A program made the position numbers and the translations under genes. Below, piece by piece: positions 1 to 5,232 of a stretch of DNA of 5,418 nucleotides (within the stretch, counting starts at the first letter, position 1; each line of letters opens with the position of its first letter). Below the pieces are notes generated by a model. That model did no database searches. It had not been told where the DNA came from and saw only the letters and a program-made list of their open reading frames with translations. The stretch is taken from NCBI GenBank assembly GCA_028287205.1, contig JAQBQC010000401.1, positions 1 to 5,418 on the forward strand, written 5' to 3'. The DNA comes from Gemmatimonadota bacterium (GTDB lineage Bacteria; Gemmatimonadota; Gemmatimonadetes; Gemmatimonadales; Gemmatimonadaceae).

Positions 1-599
1 TGAGCGTCCGAGGCGAGATAGATCACCGCGCAGTCGGCGGCCGACGGTACGAGCAGTTTGACTACGCGGAGGATTGCGGTATCGCGATTGGTCGACTCGG
101 CGAGCACCTTTCCCACTTCGGCGAGGAGGCGCCAGCGGCGCGCGGCAGAGGTCGACGCGCTCACCGCGGCGTCGAGCTCCTGCAGAAGACGTTGGCGCTG
201 CAGCGCGTAGTGCAGAATCCGGTGCAGCGTGGGAGCATCGGGCGGTGGCTTGAGCACGTAGTCCTGCGCGCCCGCACGGAGCGCCACGAGCGCCGTCGCC
301 TGATCGTACACTCCAGTGAGCACGATGATGGGAACATTCGGAGCGGCGCGCCGAATTCGATGCAGCGCCTCCAATCCGTTGGCATCCGGAAGCGAGAGAT
401 CGAGAATGATCACCTTCACCGCCGAGTAGCGAAGTGCCGTGACGGCGGCGGCCGCGGAGGTGACGTGCACGAGGCGGATCTGGCTGCTGTCGGGCAGATC
501 CGACCCTGGCGCCAGGCGATACGCAATCAGCTCGGCGTCGGCGAGATTGTCCTCGACGAGAAGTACGATGAGCGAAGCATCAGCTTCATCGACCAGCAT
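1..599 (-). CDS. Receiver-GAF response regulator (C-terminus cut by window edge)
   Basis: This is a two-component response-regulator protein with a receiver domain followed by the beginning of a GAF domain; its output end lies outside the window. Counting from the ATG at 599, the receiver spans about residues 10-130. The acidic pair is E16-D17 (LLVEDN), the phospho-acceptor aspartate is D67 (IILDLSLPDANG), the switch threonine is T95 (IIVLTG) and the conserved lysine is K117 (DYVLKP). A helical linker (about 130-155) leads to a GAF start (LLAEVGKVLAEST to about 199). I prefer ATG 599 because GGAGG lies 5 bases upstream and the receiver begins soon after. An upstream in-frame ATG at 683 lacks a site, and the frame is closed by a stop near 730. 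Such receiver-GAF proteins usually end in a histidine kinase, phosphatase or cyclase module, but which one is unknown here. It lies downstream of the kinase at 814-2415 on the same strand and is its likely phosphotransfer partner (inference). Confidence 0.9.
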   Translation of the reverse strand, partial: MLVDEADASLIVLLVEDNLADAELIAYRLAPGSDLPDSSQIRLVHVTSAAAAVTALRYSAVKVIILDLSLPDANGLEALHRIRRAAPNVPIIVLTGVYDQATALVALRAGAQDYVLKPPPDAPTLHRILHYALQRQRLLQELDAAVSASTSAARRWRLLAEVGKVLAESTNRDTAILRVVKLLVPSAADCAVIYLASDA

Positions 600-726
600 C
601 TCGGCCTCCACTGGCGCCGCCGAAGTCACCAGCGGTACTTCCCGATCGCGATGTTTGCCGTACGAGTTCATGTCTGGCGTCATCCTCGCGACCGGACCCA
701 CGAGCAGCGTGGGCTCCAAGGGACAC

Positions 727-742
727 TGCTATTGTAATAGCA
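727..742. promoter_or_regulatory. Operator-like inverted repeat, TGCTATT-GT-AATAGCA
   Basis: The two 7-base arms are perfect reverse complements separated by 2 bases. The repeat lies between the kinase and the receiver-GAF gene and completely covers the candidate -10 hexamer of the latter. Placement over a -10 is typical of repressor operators. No binding protein can be named from the sequence. Confidence 0.4.
731..736 (-). promoter_or_regulatory. Candidate -10 element for the receiver-GAF gene
   Basis: Read on the minus strand this hexamer is TACAAT, one base from TATAAT, in a small AT-rich island within GC-rich sequence. The best upstream -35 candidate is TTGCGT about 19 bases away, which is a weak match at long spacing. 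A start site near 724 would give a leader of about 40 bases to ATG 683 or about 125 bases to ATG 599. It is only a candidate; the AT-rich composition and the overlapping palindrome are the main support. Confidence 0.3.
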
Positions 743-787
743 CATATGGGCCGGGACGCAAGCGCGCGGCGCTGGTAGCGGTTCGTG

Positions 788-803
788 GCGCGAGTGCTCG
801 CGC
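788..803 (-). terminator. GC-rich hairpin just after the kinase stop (no U-tract)
   Basis: GCGCGAG and CTCGCGC form a perfect 7-base inverted repeat around 2 bases, beginning 10 bases after the kinase stop codon. The transcript would fold into a short strong stem. No run of U follows, so it does not meet the usual intrinsic-terminator pattern. It could be a weak terminator or a 3'-end stabiliser. Confidence 0.3.
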
Positions 804-813
804 TCGGCCGTCG

Positions 814-2415
814 TCACGAGGACCGGTCGACGAGCGTGAAGCGGAAGCGAGCGCCATGTCCGGGAGCCGAGTCGACCCAGATGCGCCCGCCGTGGCGCCT
901 GACGATGCGATCGCACACGGCGAGCCCGATCCCAGCGCCCGTCCGGTCGACATCGCGTGCGACACGCTGGAAGATCTCGAAAATGCGGGTAGCGTGCATC
1001 ATGTCGATCCCGATGCCATTGTCCGCGACGGTGAATTCCCACTCGCCATTGCTTCCGAGATCCCGCGAGACGCTGATCTCCACGCGCAGTGGTACATCGA
1101 AGCGTCGATAGCGAATGGCGTTGCTCAGCAGGTTCTGAAAGAGCTGCTCGATTTGCGACGCATCCGCTGCAAGCACGGGAAGCGATCCGAGGGAAAGGTG
1201 TGCCTCCTGCGCGTTCGGCTGCGCGCGCAGTCGGGTCCACAGCCGATCGACTATGGCCTCGGTGTCGACGGGCTGGAACTCCTCCCCGTCGGTTCGAACG
1301 CGAGCGAGCGACAGGAGACCATCGATCATCCGCTTCATGTGGTCGACGCCGCCGACGACGTAATCGATCCAGCGGTCTGCGCGCTCATCGAGCTGCCCGC
1401 CATAGCGCTCCGAAAGCAGCTGGGTGTAGCTGGAAACGGTGCGCAGCGGCTCCTGCAGGTCGTGCGATGCCACAGCTGCGAAATGCTCCAGCTCGGCGTT
1501 GGAGCGCTCGAGCTCCGCCGCGTGCTCTTCGAGTGCCCGCTGCGCGTTCTTGAGCGAGGTGATGTCCGTCGCGTGTGCTACGAAGTAGAGCGGCGCTCCC
1601 CACCGGTCGCGGACCATCGACACGGACAGCAACGCCCACACGGTGTGACCTTGCTTGTGCAGATAGCGTTTCTCGAGGAGATACCGGTCCATTTCACCCT
1701 TGATGAGGCTCCGCACATAGGAGACATCCTTGAACAGATCCTCGGGGTGCGTGATCGCCTGGAAGGAAAGCTCGAGGAGCTCCGGCACTGTATAGCCGAG
1801 CAGGTTGCACAGGGAACGGTTGACGGCGCGCAGTCGTCCCGAGAGCTCGGCGATGGCGAAGGCGATCGTCTCCGATTCGAAGGCGATGCGAAAGCACTCC
1901 TCACACTCGCGCAGCTTTCCTTCGGACCGGGGCGATGTCGCAGGATCTCTCACCACGATCATGAAGCCACGCGAAGGTGGCAAGGAGGCGCTGGCGACGC
2001 TGGCGTCCACCGAGAAGATCTCGCCGTCGGCGCGCTGGCCGAAGAGCGCAAGCTGCGAAAGTGGAACCTCCATCTCGTTCACACCCGACAACAGCGGCGG
2101 AAGCGGAGACGTCCAGCGAAGATCGCCGATGGAGTCGGGCAGGATCACGTCGACGAGTTGACCGACTACCTCACTGGATTTGTAGCCGAACATCTCCTTT
2201 GCGCCGTCGTTGAACAGGGTGACGTGGCTCGCATCGTCGAGAACGATGATCGCTTCCGGAGAGGCCGTGAGGAGAGCTTCGAGCATGGGATCCGCACTGT
2301 GTGAGCTCGATCGAGTCGTTTTGCCGTGCAAGTCTGCCGTTCCGTTGTCCTGCCATTTCGAGCCGGCTCGTTGGAAATGACGTCCCAGAATACTTGCGAA
2401 TGTTGGATGTCGCAT
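814..2415 (-). CDS. Soluble PAS-PAS sensor histidine kinase
   Basis: This 533-residue two-component sensor kinase autophosphorylates a histidine and passes the phosphate to a receiver domain. A first PAS domain covers about residues 45-155. A second PAS with a PAC-like tail covers about 172-288 and ends HATDIT. A short coiled-coil (about 288-312) follows. The HisKA H-box is ASHDLQEPLRT, with phospho-acceptor H318. The HATPase has its N-box at NLLSNA (N428/N432), G1 at DNGIGID (465-471), F-box at IFEIFQRV and G2 at GAGIGLA (493-499). The H-box resembles phytochrome-type kinases, but no chromophore domain is present. No membrane helix or signal peptide is visible, so it should sense a cytoplasmic or diffusible signal through its PAS domains. 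The upstream in-frame stop (TGA) lies just ahead of ATG 2415, which has no clear ribosome-binding site; residues 1-43 are uninformative, and M44 (2286) is an alternative start. The downstream receiver-GAF gene is the obvious partner. Confidence 0.95.
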   Translation of the reverse strand: MRHPTFASILGRHFQRAGSKWQDNGTADLHGKTTRSSSHSADPMLEALLTASPEAIIVLDDASHVTLFNDGAKEMFGYKSSEVVGQLVDVILPDSIGDLRWTSPLPPLLSGVNEMEVPLSQLALFGQRADGEIFSVDASVASASLPPSRGFMIVVRDPATSPRSEGKLRECEECFRIAFESETIAFAIAELSGRLRAVNRSLCNLLGYTVPELLELSFQAITHPEDLFKDVSYVRSLIKGEMDRYLLEKRYLHKQGHTVWALLSVSMVRDRWGAPLYFVAHATDITSLKNAQRALEEHAAELERSNAELEHFAAVASHDLQEPLRTVSSYTQLLSERYGGQLDERADRWIDYVVGGVDHMKRMIDGLLSLARVRTDGEEFQPVDTEAIVDRLWTRLRAQPNAQEAHLSLGSLPVLAADASQIEQLFQNLLSNAIRYRRFDVPLRVEISVSRDLGSNGEWEFTVADNGIGIDMMHATRIFEIFQRVARDVDRTGAGIGLAVCDRIVRRHGGRIWVDSAPGHGARFRFTLVDRSS

Positions 2416-2877
2416 CGGTCGTCATGATGTGATGGCGAGGTCGCCAACTGGATGCCACACCGCGCCCGCCTTCGAGCGATGGTGTTCTGGATCACAAAAT
2501 GAATTCATCTGGTAATGCGCGCTGTAGGGCAAACCGGAGCAACGAGCGCGCAGTGGACTGAAATGTCCCGCCGCGATGTGTCGTCCGCGCAGTTAGAAGC
2601 GGCCAATGAAGACGTCACGCGAATGCTTCAGCCGACGCGCGGTTGCGCACGCAGGCGGAGGCAAATTCGGCTGCCAGATATCGACGATGCCGCGGGCACG
2701 ATCTCGCCGCGCCTCGTGAGCGCGGGATGTGCGAGCGATAGTACGCACCGTACCGCGAGGGCGCGAGAAGGTGTCACGGGCGGCGTGATTGAGAGACCCC
2801 CGGCTCGCTCCCGTTGTCACTCCGCGAGACCCCAGAAAAACGCGGAAAGTCGACGCCGAATCCCCTCCGGAGCCCTT
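2416..2877. other. Intergenic region between divergent genes; no supportable gene
   Basis: About 460 bases separate the minus-strand kinase from the plus-strand genes. Short open frames exist on both strands, but their translations are rich in Arg, Ser, Ala and Thr with no motif, no good ribosome-binding site and no recognisable family, as expected by chance in GC-rich DNA. The kinase promoter should lie at its left end, where an AT-rich patch occurs around 2490-2515. I see no terminator, tRNA or repeat array here. Confidence 0.6.
2499..2508. promoter_or_regulatory. AT-rich palindrome ATGAATTCAT upstream of the kinase
   Basis: This is a perfect 10-base palindrome in the AT-rich patch about 85-95 bases upstream of the kinase ATG. 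It could be part of the kinase promoter or an operator. No convincing -35/-10 pair could be assigned around it, so the call rests on position and composition only. Confidence 0.2.
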
Positions 2878-3084
2878 ATGCGTATTTTAATATCTGCTTA
2901 TCTGTGCCGAGCGCCGATGGCGCATTTGGAATATGAAATGCGCCAACTCGCCGTATGGGCAACTTCGATCCGCGCGCGTACTGGGACGCGCGACACACGA
3001 AGCGCTATGGGCCCGAGAGCGTCGGCTTTGCCGGGCTCGGCGTGCCCTTCAACGTCTGGATGTATCGCGTCCGCAGGCACGTAG
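2878..3084 (+). pseudogene. Possible glycosyltransferase N-terminal remnant or leader ORF
   Basis: An ATG at 2878 is preceded by GGAG with 5-base spacing, a good ribosome-binding site. The translation begins MRILISAYLCRA, which resembles the first beta-strand of GT-B (family 4) glycosyltransferases as I remember them (typically MRILISAY followed by a Gly-rich stretch). The resemblance stops after about a dozen residues. The frame then runs about 55 more codons without any recognisable sequence, overlaps the methyltransferase gene in another frame and stops at 3084. The opening codons ATT TTA ATA TCT are AT-rich and unusual for this DNA. It may be the stump of a deleted glycosyltransferase gene, a short leader, or simply AT-rich promoter DNA of the methyltransferase. 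Confidence 0.2.
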
Positions 3085-3755
3085 TGGCGCGGGAGATCCG
3101 AAAGTCCGGCATAAGCTTGTCCCTGTGCGATGTGCTCGACATCGGATCGGGAACGGGCTTCTACATCGATCTCTGGAGCCGGCTTGGCGCGCGGTCCGTC
3201 ACCGGGAGCGATTTCGCTCCGTTCGCCCTCGCGGCCCTTCGCGAAAAGTTTCCAGCTCATTGCGTCGTCGAGCTCGATATCACCGCCTCCGAGCGGCCCC
3301 TGGACTTGGGCCAGTTCGACCTCGTGTCCGCCTTCGACATCCTCTATCACATCGTCGACGACGAGAAGTATTCACTGGCATTCCACAACATCAAGGCACT
3401 GCTTCGTCCCCGAGGCTACTTCGTCTTTTCCGAAAACTTCCTATCCGGTGTGCGCGAATCGGCCGATTATCAGGTGAGCAGGAGCTACGCGGAGATCACG
3501 CCATTGCTCGCCGAGAACGACCTGGAGATCGTGCGTCGCGCACCCGTGTTCCTGCTGATGAATCGACCGCTCAAGTCGCGCAGTCGCGTGCTGTCGGCAA
3601 CGTGGGCCTTGATCAGGCGCGTCACCGCGCGACGCGACCGTCCGTATCTCGGCGACTGGCTCGGTGCCGCGCTCTATCCGATCGAGATTTCCGCACTGCG
3701 CTGGTTGTCGACAGGGCCGACGACGGAGATGATGATCTGCAGGCGACGGACGTAG
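2955..3755 (+). CDS. Class I SAM-dependent methyltransferase
   Basis: This 266-residue Rossmann-fold enzyme transfers a methyl group from S-adenosylmethionine to an unidentified small molecule or glycan. Motif I is DVLDIGSGTGFY (residues 59-70). The acidic residue after strand 2 is D86 (GSDFAP), with a further acidic ELD at 106-108. The motif IV region is FDLVSAFDILYHIVDD (121-136), followed by the LLRPRGYFVFSE strand (149-160). The N-terminus FDPRAYWDARHTKRYG and the C-terminal GPTTEMMICRR match the style of methyltransferases often found in polysaccharide gene clusters (from memory). ATG 2955 is the only ATG close to the conserved N-terminus, since an in-frame stop lies at 2934. No clear ribosome-binding site precedes it, so expression may depend on translation from upstream or a leaderless transcript. 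The channel gene follows on the same strand within about 20-66 bases. No glycan genes are present in the window to confirm a substrate. Confidence 0.9.
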   Translation: MGNFDPRAYWDARHTKRYGPESVGFAGLGVPFNVWMYRVRRHVVAREIRKSGISLSLCDVLDIGSGTGFYIDLWSRLGARSVTGSDFAPFALAALREKFPAHCVVELDITASERPLDLGQFDLVSAFDILYHIVDDEKYSLAFHNIKALLRPRGYFVFSENFLSGVRESADYQVSRSYAEITPLLAENDLEIVRRAPVFLLMNRPLKSRSRVLSATWALIRRVTARRDRPYLGDWLGAALYPIEISALRWLSTGPTTEMMICRRRT

Positions 3756-3821
3756 GCCGGGGCGACCGCCCGACCCGTGGCCCGTGGAATGCGGGATGCG
3801 CGCGCATGGACCGTTCGTAGC

Positions 3822-4553
3822 ATGGCCGTCGATCCGGAGAATGCCACGGACGCCGTCCCGAGCCCCGACGAGGAGCCGACGCCGGCGCGCATGGAGGCGT
3901 TCAGCGACGGCGTCTTCGCGATCATCATCACGCTCCTCGTTCTCGAGCTGCGTGTCCCGCGTGCGAACGCGTTGCACGGTACCTCGCTCGGCACGGCGCT
4001 CTGGCATCAATGGCCGGTCTACGTCGCCTTCATGATCAGCTTTCTTCAGGTGGGAGTCGTGTGGGCAAACCACCACGCGATGTTCCACTACATCCGTCGC
4101 ACCGACCATCGCCTGCTGGTCTACAATCTTCTGCTCCTGCTGTGCGCGGCATTGTTGCCGTTCACGAGCGCGCTCCTGGCCGAGTACGTACGCGGGAGCG
4201 AGAGCGAGCTCCGGTTGGCCGCGCTCATCTACAGCGGCATCCTCGGCTTGTGCGGCGTCTTCTTCAGCGCCGTCTGGCACCACGCGCTCAACGCGAAGCT
4301 GGTGAAGCCGCACGCCAATCCACACCGGCTGGATGCGCTTCGCGTGCACTGGTTGCTGCTGCCCGTGTTTTACGGCATTGCCTTTCTGGTCGCTCTCATC
4401 AACGCGCGGCTGAGCCTCGTGATGTATCTGGTGCTGCTCGTTTATTACGCGCTGCCGGGACCCGCCTTGCTGCGCTGGATGACGGCGAGGAACAAACGCG
4501 TCACGGCGGACGAGCCGGGAGCGCCTGGGACCAATGCTCGCCGAAAGGTATGA
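3822..4553 (+). CDS. TMEM175-family potassium channel homologue (DUF1211)
   Basis: This is a 243-residue integral membrane protein of the TMEM175 family, whose characterised prokaryotic members are tetrameric, potassium-selective channels of six helices per subunit. The family signature lies in helix 1: R23, then FSDGVFAIIIT (27-37), whose hydrophobic residues line the pore in solved homologues. Predicted helices are about 27-43, 64-84, 98-120, 133-154, 174-193 and 197-215. The conserved WANHHAMF (81-88) follows helix 2. The tail (about 218-243) is basic and presumably cytoplasmic. ATG 3822 gives a usual short acidic N-terminus; upstream in-frame GTG 3777 and ATG 3789 would add 15 or 11 residues, and none has a strong ribosome-binding site. 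It lies 66 bases after the methyltransferase stop and may share its transcript. A physiological role in membrane potential or potassium balance is inferred from the family. Confidence 0.93.
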   Translation: MAVDPENATDAVPSPDEEPTPARMEAFSDGVFAIIITLLVLELRVPRANALHGTSLGTALWHQWPVYVAFMISFLQVGVVWANHHAMFHYIRRTDHRLLVYNLLLLLCAALLPFTSALLAEYVRGSESELRLAALIYSGILGLCGVFFSAVWHHALNAKLVKPHANPHRLDALRVHWLLLPVFYGIAFLVALINARLSLVMYLVLLVYYALPGPALLRWMTARNKRVTADEPGAPGTNARRKV

Positions 4554-4567
4554 TGGGCCCGCTGGGG

Positions 4568-4963
4568 CTACTTCGCGACCTGGAATGGCGGCAACGACTT
4601 CAATTCGTCCTTGGTGGCTCCGGGAAGAATGAGCTTGTCGCCGTTGAAGTGTAGATGGTCCATCGGGATCGCCACGTCTTTGCTGGCGATTCCCAGGAAC
4701 CCCCCGACTCCAATGATCGCCCAGGACGCGGTTTTCTTGGGTGACACGATGATGTCGTCGATCTTGCCGATCTTCTCATTCTTGTCGTTGTAGACGTCGT
4801 GGCCAAGGAGCTTGTGCTTCGCGCTCCAGCCCAGCACGACGAGCTTCGTCTCCTCGACGGTGACGCCGACCGGCGCCTCGCCCGCCACCTGCGCCCCCGC
4901 GCCTCGGACGGAGACGGAGCTTGCGGTGAGAAGCAACGCGAGCACGATCAATTTTTTCTGCAT
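4568..4963 (-). CDS. Exported PRC-barrel domain protein
   Basis: This 131-residue protein has a signal peptide and one PRC-barrel domain. The signal comprises basic MQKK, a hydrophobic stretch at about 5-18 and an A-G-A site giving likely cleavage after residue 24. The PRC-barrel covers about residues 47-116, with the typical LLGHDVYNDKNEKIGKIDDIIV strand-turn-strand in two parts (52-62, 63-73), the glycine-rich IIGVGGFLGIASKDVAIP (83-100) and the closing LILPG. PRC-barrels are small adaptor or binding folds known from RimM and photosynthetic reaction-centre subunit H; exported single-domain forms have no assigned biochemical role. No lipobox or membrane anchor is visible in the mature part, so it should be periplasmic. 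The start is certain: AGGAGG lies 6 bases upstream (4970-4975), directly touching an 18-base palindrome. It converges on the channel gene with 14 bases between stops and no obvious terminator. Confidence 0.93.
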   Translation of the reverse strand: MQKKLIVLALLLTASSVSVRGAGAQVAGEAPVGVTVEETKLVVLGWSAKHKLLGHDVYNDKNEKIGKIDDIIVSPKKTASWAIIGVGGFLGIASKDVAIPMDHLHFNGDKLILPGATKDELKSLPPFQVAK

Positions 4964-4969
4964 GTCCTT

Positions 4970-4975
4970 CCTCCT
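4970..4975 (-). promoter_or_regulatory. Strong ribosome-binding site of the PRC-barrel gene
   Basis: AGGAGG on the minus strand is followed by 6 bases (AAGGAC) and the ATG at 4963. It is the best ribosome-binding site in the window. It fixes the start of the gene and suggests efficient translation unless masked by the adjoining palindrome. Confidence 0.8.
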
Positions 4976-4993
4976 CGCACGTGCGCACGTGCG
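4976..4993. promoter_or_regulatory. 18-base perfect palindrome with two CACGTG cores
   Basis: The sequence CGCACGTGCGCACGTGCG equals its own reverse complement over all 18 bases. It contains CACGTG at 4978-4983 and again at 4986-4991, 8 bases apart. It directly abuts the ribosome-binding site of the PRC-barrel gene. It could bind a dimeric regulator as DNA, or fold in the transcript and limit ribosome access. No known operator is recognised. Confidence 0.45.
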
Positions 4994-5012
4994 GCGTTGA
5001 CCTGCTCGTTGC

Positions 5013-5037
5013 GGTGGCCGGCACGTGGATCGCCACC
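5013..5037 (-). promoter_or_regulatory. Possible 5'-leader hairpin containing a third CACGTG
   Basis: GGTGGC (5013-5018) and GCCACC (5032-5037) are perfect 6-base complements around a 13-base loop that holds another CACGTG (5022-5027). It is located 50-75 bases upstream of the PRC-barrel start, either in the leader RNA or the promoter region. A single stem of this size occurs readily by chance in GC-rich DNA. Confidence 0.2.
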
Positions 5038-5106
5038 CGCAAAAGATTCTGCGCGGCGAGGCACACTTGCTGTCGGACCAGGCGTATGATCGAGTGCTGG
5101 TTTTCC

Positions 5107-5120
5107 CGGCACGCGTGCCG
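5107..5120. repeat. 14-base perfect palindrome CGGCACGCGTGCCG
   Basis: This self-complementary stretch is in the gap between the phosphoribosyltransferase stop and the PRC-barrel gene. In minus-strand RNA it would fold into a stem about 110 bases after the phosphoribosyltransferase stop, but no U-run follows, so a terminator role is doubtful. It may belong to the PRC-barrel promoter. Two shorter palindromes, TCAACGTTGA (5138-5147) and GCGAGCTCGC (5159-5168), lie close by. Confidence 0.3.
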
Positions 5121-5163
5121 CCTGCGAGATGACGAGGTCAACGTTGAGATCACGCGCTGCGAG

Positions 5164-5181
5164 CTCGCGCATCTCGCGCAT
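5164..5181. repeat. Tandem pair of 9-base repeats, CTCGCGCAT
   Basis: Two exact adjacent copies of CTCGCGCAT occur at 5164-5172 and 5173-5181. They lie in the non-coding gap left of the phosphoribosyltransferase stop. Slippage duplication is the simplest explanation; no function is suggested by position. Confidence 0.4.
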
Positions 5182-5232
5182 GTCACGCCTGCTACGATCT
5201 GCACTGCTGATGCGGCATGTGGTGCTACGAGA

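Noticed and set aside
680..1240. 186-codon minus-strand frame overlapping the kinase C-terminus
   Set aside because: It overlaps the HATPase domain in another frame and its translation is Arg-rich and motif-free.
439..2304. 621-codon plus-strand open frame opposite the kinase
   Set aside because: It is antisense to the kinase and receiver genes, whose motifs are unmistakable on the other strand. Its translation has no recognisable domain; long antisense frames are common in GC-rich genes.
2593..2820. 75-codon minus-strand frame in the central gap
   Set aside because: It is Arg/Ala/Thr-rich with no motif and no Shine-Dalgarno; not supportable as a gene.
2515..3084. 189-codon plus-strand frame in the central gap
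   Set aside because: The part before 2878 has no ribosome-binding site, no conserved sequence and chance-like composition. Only the segment from ATG 2878 is discussed, as a possible remnant.
3774..3787. Tandem CCCGTGG pair carrying the GTG start candidate of the channel gene
   Set aside because: Seven-base doublets are expected by chance in GC-rich DNA, and the ATG at 3822 gives a more family-like N-terminus.
3441..4349. 302-codon minus-strand open frame
   Set aside because: It spans parts of both the methyltransferase and the TMEM175 channel on the opposite strand and shows no motif of its own, so it is a shadow.
4997..5002. TTGACC as a plus-strand -35 box
   Set aside because: No matching -10 lies at 16-18 bases and no plus-strand gene follows it.
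4948..5181. 77-codon minus-strand frame (starts MREMRELAARD) between the phosphoribosyltransferase and the PRC-barrel gene
   Set aside because: The first 30 residues look somewhat protein-like, but the start lies in a tandem repeat with only a weak AGG upstream. The second half is low-information, and the frame overlaps the well-supported start of the PRC-barrel gene. It is kept only as a weak possibility.
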